Positions 1-8,277 of a DNA stretch of 64,000 bases are shown here, piece after piece. The notes beneath the pieces were generated by a model that was not told the origin of the DNA, made no database searches, and was given only the letters and a program-made list of their open reading frames with translations. The stretch covers positions 1 to 64,000 of the forward strand of contig NZ_RDQN01000006.1 of assembly GCF_003703395.1 (NCBI RefSeq). The letters are read 5' to 3'. Every line of letters starts with the position of its first letter. The first letter of the stretch is position 1. The position numbers and the translations under genes are program-made. This stretch comes from Pseudoxanthomonas spadix (GTDB lineage Bacteria; Pseudomonadota; Gammaproteobacteria; Xanthomonadales; Xanthomonadaceae).

Positions 1-1
1 A

Positions 2-148
2 CTGATCGCCGCCATCGACGAGTACCTCGCGCATCACAACACCAAACCCAAGCCGTTCATCTGGACCAGAAGCGCCCGCGACATCCTGCAGAAGGTGATC
101 CGCGCCAATCAGCGCTTAAGTTCCAAACAGAATGGAACACTACACTAG
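2..148 (+). CDS. IS630-family transposase, C-terminal fragment (5' end outside window)
   Basis: The frame is open from the first bases of the window and ends at TAG (146-148), giving 48 residues. The pattern IDEYLAHHNTKPKPFIWTR followed by a basic tail resembles the C-terminal end of IS630/Tc1-type DDE transposases, where the chain after the last catalytic acid runs 'hNxxPKPFxWT'. Such enzymes cut and paste their element into TA dinucleotides, often within CTAG. The N-terminal DDE part lies upstream of the window, so I cannot say whether the element is complete. The stop codon lies in the CTAG that starts the palindromic element at 145, so either the transposon ends at that TA or the repeat supplies the stop. 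The family assignment is fairly secure; activity is unknown. Confidence 0.72.
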   Translation: MIAAIDEYLAHHNTKPKPFIWTRSARDILQKVIRANQRLSSKQNGTLH

Positions 149-312
149 GAGCCTGTCGGACTTTGGCCGTCCGGGCTGCAAATTCGGCTGTGCGGCCCAT
201 ATTTCCGTCGCTTCTTGCCCCATAGAACCACTATGCGGCGGCGAATCGCCGAAAATCTGTCCTCGCGCAGCCGAATTTTCGCCTCGACCGCCAAAGCCCG
301 ACAGACTCCTAG
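145..312. repeat. 168-bp CTAG-bounded palindromic element, copy 1
   Basis: The element begins CTAGGAGCCTGTCGGACTTT and ends AAAGCCCGACAGACTCCTAG; the two ends are inverted repeats matching at 18 of 20 positions. The interior continues as an imperfect palindrome centred near 225-240. A second copy of identical length lies at 45513-45680. It has no coding potential of its own, so it looks like a non-autonomous MITE or REP-type hairpin. Its left CTAG contains the stop of the upstream transposase fragment, and its right CTAG contains the stop of the DUF423 gene on the other strand. Confidence 0.85.
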
Positions 313-674
313 CGGCGCAGCGTGTCGACGGCCCAGAGCAGCCAGGCCAGCATCATCGCCACGCCCCCGGCCGGCGCCAATGCGCTGGAGGCACCGGCCA
401 GGTGATGCAAGGCAATGCTGCCGGAGAACGCCAGCGTCCCCACCAGCAGCAGGCGCAGGGCCCATTGGCCCAGCGCACGCCGTGCGCGTGGGGCCAGCGC
501 CGCCAGCGCGATCCCGTGACCGAAGGCGTACAGGCAGGCACTCTGCAGGGCCGCCTGGACCTTGGGATCAGGTACCCCGTGCGCGGCGTAGGCGGCCAGC
601 CCGATCGCCACGGCGCACAGTACCGCCCCGATCGCGGCCAGCGGAGAAACAGTAGAGGTTCGGCGCTCGATCAT
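309..674 (-). CDS. DUF423 (YgdD/TMEM256-like) small membrane protein
   Basis: This 121-residue protein has about four hydrophobic segments: an N-terminal one around residues 10-30, the AACLYAFGHGIALAAL-like region, the stretch from LLLVGTLAFSGS, and the C-terminal GGVAMMLAWLLWA. The pattern YAAHG near residue 30, followed by FSGSI and a Gly-rich last helix, fits the DUF423 family of inner-membrane proteins, whose function is not established. The TAG stop (309-311) is supplied by the right end of the 168-bp palindrome, so insertion or expansion of that element may have fixed the present C-terminus. It is transcribed alone toward the repeat. I am confident of the family and make no claim about function. 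Confidence 0.82.
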   Translation of the reverse strand: MIERRTSTVSPLAAIGAVLCAVAIGLAAYAAHGVPDPKVQAALQSACLYAFGHGIALAALAPRARRALGQWALRLLLVGTLAFSGSIALHHLAGASSALAPAGGVAMMLAWLLWAVDTLRR

Positions 675-724
675 GCACAGGTGCCTGCTCTGGAGGCCCG
701 GCGCTTCGCGGGGGGCCTGGAACG

Positions 725-760
725 AAAACGCCGCGCCTTCGACGGTGCGAAGGCGCGGCG
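725..760 (-). terminator. Rho-independent terminator after the SRPBCC gene
   Basis: A 13-bp perfect stem (729-741 paired with 748-760, loop 742-747) is followed, on the minus strand, by TTTT (725-728). It lies just beyond the stop of the gene ending at 798 and would stop transcription before the DUF423 gene. Confidence 0.7.
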
Positions 761-797
761 CGGATGATCAACTGCGCGTCGCGTTGCGCGTGGCCGG

Positions 798-2003
798 TCA
801 GTACTTGATGGCCCAGTAGAGGGTGTAGGTGGCGCTTGCGTCGGTGAATGGCTTGTCCACGCCACTGTTCCAGGTTTCATACGGACGGTCCTGCATCGCG
901 TGGCCATTGGTCATCGCCCAGGCACGCAGGCCGTTGCGAGCCGCTTCCAGCTCGGACATGTAGCCGGTGTACCTGGCGGTGGCGGCCTGCTGGGGCTCGG
1001 TGCGCTGGTAGGTAACCGGGGTGCCGGCGACCTTGACCTGCAGTTCGGGCGCATCGGTGGCCGTGGCCTGCTCCGGTGCCGGCGCAGGTTCGGCTGCAGT
1101 GGCGGCCTTGTCACCGGTCTTGCTGGCCTCATCCGCCCCGGCGGCCCCGGTCTTGGGACCGCTGCCCTTCTTGCGCACCGGCTGGGCCAGATCGAAGGTG
1201 TAGGTCTGCGAAGCCAGCTCGGTGGTGATCAGACGGAACGGACCGGCCGGCTCCAGGTCGTTGGACTCCATCACCCGCTTGATCCACTCCTGGTTGGACA
1301 GGATCGACTTCTTGATCGCATCGTTGCTGCGCTCGACACTGCCGGCGCTGACCACCAGCAGGTTCTCAGCAGGCACCTGGGCGATCTTCAGGTCGGTCAG
1401 CTTGCTGCCTTCGACGCGGTAGTCGAAGTTGGGGATGGTGGCCAGGTTGGTGCTCAGCTTGGCCAGGCTGGCGTCCAGCGAGTCGCCGATCTGGCTCTTG
1501 ATGTACATGCCCAGGAAGCGGCCGTAGATGTTCCAGCCGTAGTCCACGTCATAGGTCTGGGTGATGCGCACGTTGCGGCCGCCCTTGCCGGTCGGGGTCA
1601 GGGTGATGACGCTGACCTTGTTGCGGCCCGGGGCGCCGTCGCTGATGGCATAGGTCACCTCGGCCTTGCCGCCGCCGGCCGGCGGGGCCTGACTGTCGGT
1701 GATTTCCCAGCTGCCCTTCTCCCAGGCGGCGACCACCGGCGAGGTGAACTCGACCCTGGCACCCTTGCCCACGTTGCCCTCGGCGCCGCCGGAATAGCGC
1801 AACAGGGCCGGGTCACCCGGCAGCATCAGGCTCCAGTCCTTGAGGCGGCGCACGTTGTTCACCGTGTCGTACACGATGGTCATCTTGCGGTTGCTCTCCA
1901 CGCTTCCTTCGAGATGGCGATGCGACGGCAGGACCACACCGATGACCAGGAACAGCGCCAGGACCAGCGCCAGGGCGATCAAAATCTCGAGAAAACGGGA
2001 CAT
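798..2003 (-). CDS. SRPBCC-fold (polyketide cyclase-like) membrane-anchored protein
   Basis: This is a 401-residue protein. One membrane segment at residues 6-27 (LIALALVLALFLVIGVVLP) is followed by a domain that resembles the START/SRPBCC polyketide cyclase fold: a conserved W in 'RRLKDWSLMLPGDP', then G-rich strands and 'YDVDYGWNIYGRFLGM'. A low-complexity Ala/Thr/Pro linker occupies about residues 270-310, and a C-terminal domain ends in TLYWAIKY. The protein probably sits in the inner membrane with the domain outside. Ligand and role are unknown, and the linker suggests two separate lobes. It is monocistronic and ends in a clear terminator. The fold call rests on pattern recognition only. 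Confidence 0.6.
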   Translation of the reverse strand: MSRFLEILIALALVLALFLVIGVVLPSHRHLEGSVESNRKMTIVYDTVNNVRRLKDWSLMLPGDPALLRYSGGAEGNVGKGARVEFTSPVVAAWEKGSWEITDSQAPPAGGGKAEVTYAISDGAPGRNKVSVITLTPTGKGGRNVRITQTYDVDYGWNIYGRFLGMYIKSQIGDSLDASLAKLSTNLATIPNFDYRVEGSKLTDLKIAQVPAENLLVVSAGSVERSNDAIKKSILSNQEWIKRVMESNDLEPAGPFRLITTELASQTYTFDLAQPVRKKGSGPKTGAAGADEASKTGDKAATAAEPAPAPEQATATDAPELQVKVAGTPVTYQRTEPQQAATARYTGYMSELEAARNGLRAWAMTNGHAMQDRPYETWNSGVDKPFTDASATYTLYWAIKY

Positions 2004-2376
2004 TCAGCGGTCTCCGGGGCCGGTGACAGGCCATGGTTAAGGGCAGGCAAGTGTCCAATCGTAGCAGGCTTGGAACGGCGCGGTCAGCCAAAAACTGCGC
2101 TTGAATCATTGCGTTGGGGTGATAAAACGAAGTCTTAACAGACCAGCACGAAACAAGTCCTCTCCTGCCCTGCCAAGCCGGCATCCTCGCCAGCTTGACG
2201 CCTGGTCATGACCGGAAAATGCCGCGCCAAGCGGCCTGCACCGATGCGGTCCCGGGACGCGCCCCACGTGCCGCCATGGCCCGCAACCTGGCGCCGCGGA
2301 GCGGGGGCGGAAACAGCGACTGCCGCCCGGCCGCGCCGGCCGGTTCCAGCGCCCCGGCTGGCGGCTGCGCCCGGGG
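2004..2376. other. 373-bp intergenic region between two minus-strand genes
   Basis: No supportable gene is seen. It must hold the promoter of the SRPBCC gene on the minus strand; a TACGAT box near 2060 could be a -10, but I see no matching -35. The part next to 2376 is extremely GC-rich (2260-2370) and may form the 3' structure of the response-regulator operon. Confidence 0.4.
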
Positions 2377-3018
2377 TCAGACGAGCTGCAGCTCGAAGGC
2401 CTTGAGCACCGCGCGGGTGCGGTCGCGCACGCCCAGCTTGGACAGGATGTTGGACACGTGGTTCTTGATCGTGCCCTCGGCCACGCCAAGGGAGTTTGCG
2501 ATTTCCTTGTTCGAGAAGCCCGAGGCCATCAGCCGCAGGATCTCGGTCTCGCGGTCGGTCAGCGGATCGGGACGGTCCAGGCTGAAGAACTCGTTGCGCA
2601 TGTGCTCCAGCCCCGACAACAGGCGCTGGGTCACCGCCGGCTGAACCAGCGAGCCGCCATCGGCCACCGCACGGATCGCACCGACCAGTTGCTCCAGCGA
2701 CACATCCTTGAGCAGGTAGCCCCTGGCGCCGGCCTTGAGCCCGGCCAGCACCAGCTGGTCGTCGTCGAAGGTGGTCAGGATGATGCTGGGCGGCAGCTGC
2801 TGCAGCCGGGCCAGGGCCTGCAAGGCCTCCAGGCCGGACATCACCGGCATGCGCATGTCCATCAGCACCACATCCGGCTTGAGCTGCGGGATCAGCTCCA
2901 CGGCCTGGCGGCCATCGGCCGCCTCGCCCACCACCTCGATGCCATCGTCCAGCGCCAGCAGCGAGCGGATGCCCTGGCGTACCAGGTTCTGGTCGTCGAC
3001 CAGGCAGACGCGGATCAT
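2377..3018 (-). CDS. NarL/DesR-type response regulator
   Basis: This 213-residue protein has an N-terminal receiver domain (residues 1-120) with the acidic pair DD at 8-9, the phospho-acceptor D54 in VVLMDMRMP, the TT pair near 82-83 and the conserved K104 in YLLKD. A LuxR-type helix-turn-helix follows at about 147-207 (LTDRETEILRLMASGFSNKE, then GTIKNHVSNILSKLGV). It is the output partner of the histidine kinase whose gene overlaps it by 4 bp, so the pair is translationally coupled. Relatives such as DesR respond to membrane fluidity or envelope signals; the regulon here is unknown. All residues needed for phosphorylation are present. Confidence 0.93.
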   Translation of the reverse strand: MIRVCLVDDQNLVRQGIRSLLALDDGIEVVGEAADGRQAVELIPQLKPDVVLMDMRMPVMSGLEALQALARLQQLPPSIILTTFDDDQLVLAGLKAGARGYLLKDVSLEQLVGAIRAVADGGSLVQPAVTQRLLSGLEHMRNEFFSLDRPDPLTDRETEILRLMASGFSNKEIANSLGVAEGTIKNHVSNILSKLGVRDRTRAVLKAFELQLV

Positions 3019-4247
3019 GCGGTGTCTCCAGAAGAAGTCGTGAGTTCGGCCGGGATCGCCGGCGCAGGCAACAGCGGATCGTCGCTGGCCGCCGGCAGGC
3101 GCAGGCTCAGGCCGAAGCCGGTGCCCTGGCCGGTGTCCAGCTGCAGCTGGCCGCCGTACTGGCGCAGACGCTCGCGCATGCCACGCAGGCCGTTGCCGGC
3201 GACCAGCTCGCCCACGCCGCGGCCGTCATCGCGGGCTTCCATCAACAGATCGGCCCCCTCGCGGCGGCAACTGATCCACAGGTTGTGCGCACCGGCATGG
3301 CGCACGGCATTGGTGATGATTTCCTGGGCGCAGCGCAACAGCACGTGGGCGCGCTCGGGATCCTCCAGGGTCAGCGGCTCATGCAGGTCCAGGTGGATGT
3401 CCAGCGAGGGGACGTGTTCGGCCAGCGGCCACAGCGCGGCGGCCAGGTCGATCGAGCCGGATTCGCGCAGCTGGCTGACCGCCTCGCGCACGTCGGTCAG
3501 CAGCAGCCGGGCCAGGGTATGGGCCTGGCGGACGTGCTCCCGGGCGCGACCTTCGCTGATGTGACCGGCCACTTCCAGGTTCAGGCTCAGCGCGGTCAGG
3601 TGATGGCCCAGCAAATCGTGCAGTTCGCGCGAGATGCGGGTGCGCTCGTTGACCCGCGCGCTTTCGGTCAGCAGCACCCGGGTGGCCCGCAGTTCGGCGT
3701 TCAGACGGCGCTGTTCCTCGCGGGCCTGAGCCTGCTGGCGGGCCACGTAGGCGGTGACCAGCACGAACGCGGCAAAGCCCACGTAGAAGGACGACTGGAA
3801 CACCGACTCCCACAGATTGAAATCCTCGCGGGCCATGAACGAGGGCACCAGCGGCACGTGGGCGAACATCAGCCACAGCACCGCCCAGCGCAGCTCCAGC
3901 ATCCACGGCAGCACCCCCGCCACCACCACCAGCAGCAGTGCGCCCAGGCCGGTCTGGGTGTAGAAGCCGACCGCCACCGCCGCCGAGATCATCACCAGCA
4001 GCAGCGCCACGCTGCCCGGGCTGGGATGCTGCGGCGGGCGTTCGTGCAGGGTGCGGGTGGCCAGCCAGTAGCACAGGCCGAAGGCCAGATAGCCGCCCAG
4101 CGCCATCGGCAGGTTCAGTCCCTGGCCCTGCGTTCCGCGCGAAGGCGGCAGGAACCAGACGTTCAGAATGATGGGAATGCCCACCATCGCCCAGGTGTAA
4201 AGCCCGGCGGCGCGCAACAGGCGGGTATGGGCGATGGGTCCGAACAT
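3015..4247 (-). CDS. DesK-like membrane sensor histidine kinase (HisKA_3)
   Basis: This 410-residue protein has about five hydrophobic segments in residues 15-170, a short coiled linker (QQAQAREEQRRLNAELRA), a HisKA_3 dimerisation box with the phospho-acceptor H210 in RISRELHDLLGHHLTALSL, and an HATPase_c domain with an N box (NAVRHAG) and G boxes (DDGRGVG, GLRGMRERL). The architecture is that of DesK/NarX-class kinases that phosphorylate NarL-type regulators. It is the first gene of the two-gene operon, with the regulator gene overlapping its stop. No periplasmic sensing domain is evident, so it probably senses the membrane itself or a ligand within it. The catalytic residues look complete. 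Confidence 0.92.
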   Translation of the reverse strand: MFGPIAHTRLLRAAGLYTWAMVGIPIILNVWFLPPSRGTQGQGLNLPMALGGYLAFGLCYWLATRTLHERPPQHPSPGSVALLLVMISAAVAVGFYTQTGLGALLLVVVAGVLPWMLELRWAVLWLMFAHVPLVPSFMAREDFNLWESVFQSSFYVGFAAFVLVTAYVARQQAQAREEQRRLNAELRATRVLLTESARVNERTRISRELHDLLGHHLTALSLNLEVAGHISEGRAREHVRQAHTLARLLLTDVREAVSQLRESGSIDLAAALWPLAEHVPSLDIHLDLHEPLTLEDPERAHVLLRCAQEIITNAVRHAGAHNLWISCRREGADLLMEARDDGRGVGELVAGNGLRGMRERLRQYGGQLQLDTGQGTGFGLSLRLPAASDDPLLPAPAIPAELTTSSGDTA

Positions 4248-4405
4248 GCCTGCATCTTACGTGCCGCGGCCACCGCGCGACCTGAGTCCGAAGTCATGCC
4301 CGCAACGCGCCCGGGACGCGACCGGCCGCCCGCAGCTGGGGCCGCCCATGCGATAATCGGCCCGGTTCCGGCGCTGCCGGGGCGCAGTATCATGGAGCAA
4401 GCCCG

Positions 4406-5002
4406 ATGTCGATCGTCATCCGCGATGTGCGCGAGCACGAGCTGGATTCCGTCCTGGCCCTGAACAACAACGCAGGCCTTGCGATCCTGCCGCTGGACAG
4501 CGCACGCGTGCACGATTTCTTTGAACGTGCCGAGTATTTCCGCGTCGCCGAGCGTGATGGCAACCTGGCCGGGTTCCTGGTCGGTTTCGGCTCCGGCGCC
4601 GGCCACGACAGCAGCAACTACGCCTGGTTCCAGGAGCGTTACCCCGATTTTTTCTATATCGACCGCATCGTGGTGGCCAGCCGCCGCCGCGGCGGCGGCG
4701 TGGGCCGTGCGTTCTACGCCGACGTGCAGAGCTACGCCGAGCTGCGCTACCCGCAGCTGGCCTGCGAGGTGTTCCTGGACCATGGCGCCGATCCGGCCCT
4801 GCTGTTCCATGGCAGCTTCGACTTCCGCGAGGTCGGCCAGCACGTCATGCCCGGTGTGCAGGTCCGCGCCAGCATGCTGATGAAGGAGCTGTGCAGCTAT
4901 CCGTGGGTGCTGGAAACCTACCGCGGCCAGCTGCCCGACACGGCCTGGACCCGCCCGCGCCGGTTCACCCCTGCCAGCGCCAAGCGGTCCACCGGCACAT
5001 GA
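4406..5002 (+). CDS. GNAT-family N-acetyltransferase
   Basis: This 198-residue protein has the GNAT acetyl-CoA-binding segment VVASRRRGGGVGRAFYADV at about residues 91-109 (a variant of the R/Q-x-x-G-x-G/A loop). It is preceded by the strand FFYIDRI and followed by CEVFLDHG. It acetylates an unknown acceptor. The stop overlaps the minC start in an ATGA arrangement (4999-5002), so it appears to be the first gene of the min transcription unit. A possible -10 box (GATAAT) lies near 4351. The link to division is positional only. Confidence 0.82.
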   Translation: MSIVIRDVREHELDSVLALNNNAGLAILPLDSARVHDFFERAEYFRVAERDGNLAGFLVGFGSGAGHDSSNYAWFQERYPDFFYIDRIVVASRRRGGGVGRAFYADVQSYAELRYPQLACEVFLDHGADPALLFHGSFDFREVGQHVMPGVQVRASMLMKELCSYPWVLETYRGQLPDTAWTRPRRFTPASAKRSTGT

Positions 5003-5751
5003 GCACGCCTTCCCCTGCCAGCAGCTACGAGCAGGCTGGCGAACTCAAGATCGGCCAGGTCGGCGTGGCCAACCTGCGCGTGCGCACGCTGGACGTGGAG
5101 GCGCTGGTGGGCGAGATGCGCGCGCGGGTCGAGCGCGCGCCCAGGCTGTTCGGGCGGGCCGCGGTCATCATCGATTTCGGCGGGCTGATGCAGACGCCCG
5201 AGCTGGCCACCGCGCGCGCGCTGCTGGAAGGCTTGCGCGCGGCCGGCGTGCTGCCGGTCGCGCTGGCCTACGGCACCTCCGAGATCCAGGCCCTGGCCGA
5301 ACAGCTCGGCCTGCCGCTGCTGGCCAAGTTCCGCGCCCAGTACGAGCGCGGCGAACCGGCCGCTGCCCCGCCGCCGGCCCCGGTGCCGGTCGCCGCACCC
5401 GAACCGGCCAAGGCCACCGTGCAGCCGGGTCTGGTCCACAAGACCGCCGTGCGCTCGGGCCAGCAGCTCTACGCCGAACAGCGCGACCTGACCGTGCTGA
5501 CCGCGGTGGGTGCCGGTGCGGAAGTGATCTCCGACGGCTCCATCCACATCTACGGCGCGCTGCGCGGGCGTGCGCTGGCCGGCGCCCAGGGCAACCAGGA
5601 CGCCCGCATCTTCTGCAGCGCCTTCCATGCCGAACTGGTCGCCGTGGCCGGGCACTACAAGGTGCTCGACGACGTCCCGCGCGCGCTGCACGGCAAGGCC
5701 GTGCAGGTGTGGCTGGAAGACGGGCAACTGAACATCGCCGCGCAGGACTAG
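4999..5751 (+). CDS. minC: Septum-site inhibitor MinC
   Basis: MinC inhibits FtsZ ring assembly away from mid-cell as part of the MinCDE system. The 250-residue protein has the two expected parts: an N-terminal FtsZ-antagonising domain (about 10-110, with the AAVIIDFGGL strand), a Pro/Ala-rich linker (about 125-145), and a C-terminal beta-helical domain for MinD binding and dimerisation (GAEVISDGSIHIYGALRGRA, then ARIFCSAFHAELVAVAG). The ATG at 4999 is chosen because it overlaps the upstream stop; the same frame runs further upstream but would read deep into the GNAT gene. minD and minE follow in order. Confidence 0.96.
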   Translation: MSTPSPASSYEQAGELKIGQVGVANLRVRTLDVEALVGEMRARVERAPRLFGRAAVIIDFGGLMQTPELATARALLEGLRAAGVLPVALAYGTSEIQALAEQLGLPLLAKFRAQYERGEPAAAPPPAPVPVAAPEPAKATVQPGLVHKTAVRSGQQLYAEQRDLTVLTAVGAGAEVISDGSIHIYGALRGRALAGAQGNQDARIFCSAFHAELVAVAGHYKVLDDVPRALHGKAVQVWLEDGQLNIAAQD

Positions 5752-5841
5752 GCGCGCGGCATTGGCGGCCCGGCGTTTGCCGAGGCGCTCCACGCAACAT
5801 GGCAAGGCTCCACCGCACACCACTTCCCCAGGAGAACACCA

Positions 5842-6651
5842 TTGGCTGAGATCATCGTCGTCACGTCCGGCAAGGGCGGCGTAGGCAAGACCACCACCAG
5901 CGCCAGCATCGCCTGCGGCCTGGCCCGGCGCGGCAAGAAGGTGGCCGTCATCGACTTCGACGTCGGCCTGCGCAACCTGGACCTGATCATGGGCTGCGAG
6001 CGCCGGGTGGTATACGACTTCATCAACGTCACCCAGGGTGAGGCCACGCTCAGGCAGGCCCTGATCAAGGACAAGCGCTTCGACACGCTGTTCGTGCTGG
6101 CCGCCTCGCAGACCCGCGACAAGGACGCGCTGAGCAAGGAAGGGGTGGAGAAGGTGCTCAACGACCTGGACGCGGACGGCTTCGACTTCATCGTCTGCGA
6201 CTCGCCGGCCGGCATCGAGAAGGGCGCGTTCCTGGCCATGTACTACGCCGACAAGGCGATCGTGGTGGTCAACCCGGAAGTGTCCTCGGTGCGCGATTCG
6301 GACCGCATCCTGGGCCTGCTCGATTCCAAGACCCGCCGCGCCGAGCAAGGCAAGACGCTCATGCCCAACCTGCTGCTGACCCGCTACAACCCGGCACGGG
6401 TGGAAACCGGCGAGATGCTCTCGGTCAAGGACGTGGAGGAAGTGCTGGGCCTGAAGACCATCGGCATCATCCCCGAGTCCGGCGACGTGCTCAACGCCTC
6501 CAACAAGGGCGAACCGGTGATCCTGGACCTGGAATCGCCGGCCGGCCAGGCCTACGACGATGCGGTCGCGCGGCTGCTGGGCGAAGACCGTCCGATGCGC
6601 TTTACTTCGGTTGAAAAGAAAGGCTTCTTCAGCAAGCTCTTCGGGGGTTGA
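5842..6651 (+). CDS. minD: Septum-site ATPase MinD (TTG start)
   Basis: MinD is a membrane-associated ParA-type ATPase that recruits MinC and oscillates with MinE. The 269-residue protein has the deviant Walker A motif [10 protein letters not shown] at residues 10-19, a Walker B-like region ([15 protein letters not shown]), the switch [10 protein letters not shown], and a C-terminal amphipathic membrane-targeting helix ([10 protein letters not shown]). No ATG precedes [10 protein letters not shown] in frame; the start is TTG at 5842, placed after a CAGGAGAA ribosome site at 5829-5836. An ATT lies one base upstream but is out of frame. A 90-bp gap separates it from minC, and minE follows almost immediately. 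Confidence 0.97.
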   Translation: MAEIIVVTSGKGGVGKTTTSASIACGLARRGKKVAVIDFDVGLRNLDLIMGCERRVVYDFINVTQGEATLRQALIKDKRFDTLFVLAASQTRDKDALSKEGVEKVLNDLDADGFDFIVCDSPAGIEKGAFLAMYYADKAIVVVNPEVSSVRDSDRILGLLDSKTRRAEQGKTLMPNLLLTRYNPARVETGEMLSVKDVEEVLGLKTIGIIPESGDVLNASNKGEPVILDLESPAGQAYDDAVARLLGEDRPMRFTSVEKKGFFSKLFGG

Positions 6652-6653
6652 GC

Positions 6654-6908
6654 ATGGGCATGTTCGATTTCCTCAAGGCCAAGAAGAACACCGCCGAGAC
6701 CGCCAAGAACCGCCTGCAGATCATCATCGCGCAGGAACGCAACCAGCGTGGCGCACCGGATTACCTGCCGCTGCTGCAGCGCGAGCTGCTGGAGGTGATC
6801 AAGAAGTACGTCAACGTCGACGCCGAGGCGGTCAAGGTCGACCTGCTCAAGGAAGGTGACCACGACGTGCTGGACATCTCGGTGGCCCTGCCCGACGGCA
6901 AGGCCTGA
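6654..6908 (+). CDS. minE: Topological specificity factor MinE
   Basis: MinE (84 residues) stimulates the MinD ATPase and restricts the division inhibitor to the poles. The N-terminal membrane and MinD-binding segment [11 protein letters not shown] is followed by the contact helix [20 protein letters not shown] and a C-terminal dimerisation domain ([19 protein letters not shown]). The ATG at 6654 is preferred over an in-frame TTG at 6648, which would overlap the minD stop; MGMFDFL is the usual N-terminus. It lies directly after minD. Confidence 0.96.
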   Translation: MGMFDFLKAKKNTAETAKNRLQIIIAQERNQRGAPDYLPLLQRELLEVIKKYVNVDAEAVKVDLLKEGDHDVLDISVALPDGKA

Positions 6909-6964
6909 CCACCGGCGCGGGGCCGCGCGCCTGCGCCCATCCGCGTCTCGCCCATCCGCCCGCC

Positions 6965-7489
6965 ATGTCCAGCCAGACCACCCTTGCCTTGGATGATTCC
7001 ACCCCGCCGGCGCCGGGCAGCGATGCCGCAGCGCTGACCGTGCTGCGGGTGCGCGAGCTCGAATTCGCGACCCTGGCCGCGCTGCTGGCGCGCTTCGGAC
7101 TGGTGCTGCATCGGGTGCCCGATGGGGTGCCGATCCCGGGCAGCTTCTGGGGCGATCCGGAAGCGGGCGTGATCGCGCACAACGTCTACGTGCGCGGCGA
7201 CACGCCGCTGCACTCGATGCTGCACGAGGCCTGCCACCTGATCGTGCTCACGCCCGAGGCGCGCGCACTGGTGCACACCGATGCGACCGATTCGGACATC
7301 GAGGAAGACGCCACCTGCTACCTGCAGGTGGTGCTGGCCGACGCGTTGCCGGGCGTGGGCCGGGCGCGGCTGATGGCCGACATGGACGCCTGGGGCTACT
7401 CGTTCCGCATGGGCTCCACCCAGGCCTGGATGACGCACGATGCCGATGACGCACGCGCCTGGCTGGCCCAGCGCGGCCTGCCGCATTGA
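6965..7489 (+). CDS. Uncharacterised HExxH-containing protein
   Basis: This 174-residue protein has the zinc-peptidase-like motif HEACH at residues 87-91, inside SMLHEACHLIVLTPEAR, and a downstream acidic helix (SDIEEDATCYLQVVL) that could supply a third metal ligand, as in gluzincins. It has no signal peptide or membrane segment, so it is probably cytoplasmic. It follows minE by 57 bp on the same strand and may share its transcript. I recognise it only as a conserved Xanthomonadales-type hypothetical protein; peptidase activity is inferred from the motif and could equally be metal binding without proteolysis. Confidence 0.6.
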   Translation: MSSQTTLALDDSTPPAPGSDAAALTVLRVRELEFATLAALLARFGLVLHRVPDGVPIPGSFWGDPEAGVIAHNVYVRGDTPLHSMLHEACHLIVLTPEARALVHTDATDSDIEEDATCYLQVVLADALPGVGRARLMADMDAWGYSFRMGSTQAWMTHDADDARAWLAQRGLPH

Positions 7490-7533
7490 TCCGGCGGCGG
7501 GCTTCACACTGACACCGGCGTGAGGGGACGCGC

Positions 7534-8202
7534 ATGAGCACCCAATCCGGCCCACGCCCCGGCGATGCCTGGCAGCACATGACCGTGATCGGCCGCGGCG
7601 CCAACCGCGTGTGCGTGATCGATCGCCGCGACACCCGGCAGTGCCTGAAGTTCATGCTGCCGGCCGGCCAGCGCAGCCGGGTGGGCCTGCGCCAGCGGCT
7701 GCAGCGCTGGCGGGCCGCGCGCAAGCCGCAGCACGACGAAAACCACGCCGAACTGCGCGCCTGGCTGCAGCTGTCCGCACGCCTGCCGGCCAGCGAGCTG
7801 CAGGCGCACATGGCCACGGTGCTGGGCATCCTCCCCACCGCCTATGGCCCGGCACTGTGCTGCGAGCGGATCACCCTTGCCGATGGCACGCCCGCACCCA
7901 GCCTGTATGCGCTGCTGTTCGAGCAGCCGCAATATCCGGCGCAGGTGCTGTGCGCGGCAGTGGATGCTTTCGAAGACTGGCTGCTGCGCCATCGCATCGC
8001 GCTGTTCGACCTCAATGCCGGCAACCTGCTGGTGCTGCCCAGTGATGCCGGCGTGCGCCTGGTGTGCGTGGATGCCAAGTCGATCGTGGCCGGCAAGGAG
8101 CTGGTGCCGCTGGCGCGCTGGTTCAACACCCTGGCCCGGCGCAAGATCCGACGCAGGGCCCAGCGCCTGCGCGAACGCATCCGCGCCGCCCTGCCCGCCT
8201 GA
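7534..8202 (+). CDS. YrbL-like (PhoP regulatory network) kinase-fold protein
   Basis: The 222-residue sequence fits the YrbL family, which has a reduced protein-kinase-like fold. The start of the fold (MTVIGRGANRVCVI, then CLKFML) resembles a Gly-rich loop and the ATP-lysine strand. The line LFDLNAGNLLVL resembles a catalytic loop (HxDxxxxN reduced to FDLNAGN), and RLVCVDAKSI resembles the metal-binding D strand. The C-terminus is very basic (RRKIRRRAQRLRERIR). YrbL proteins are known mainly as PhoP-dependent genes of unknown activity. It follows the HExxH gene by 44 bp and may be co-transcribed. Confidence 0.65.
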   Translation: MSTQSGPRPGDAWQHMTVIGRGANRVCVIDRRDTRQCLKFMLPAGQRSRVGLRQRLQRWRAARKPQHDENHAELRAWLQLSARLPASELQAHMATVLGILPTAYGPALCCERITLADGTPAPSLYALLFEQPQYPAQVLCAAVDAFEDWLLRHRIALFDLNAGNLLVLPSDAGVRLVCVDAKSIVAGKELVPLARWFNTLARRKIRRRAQRLRERIRAALPA

Positions 8203-8277
8203 CCCATTGGACAGCGCCCTTGCGGCGCGCCGGGCGCTTCTCTAGCCTGCGGGCAGCACCCTGCCAGGAACCCATTC

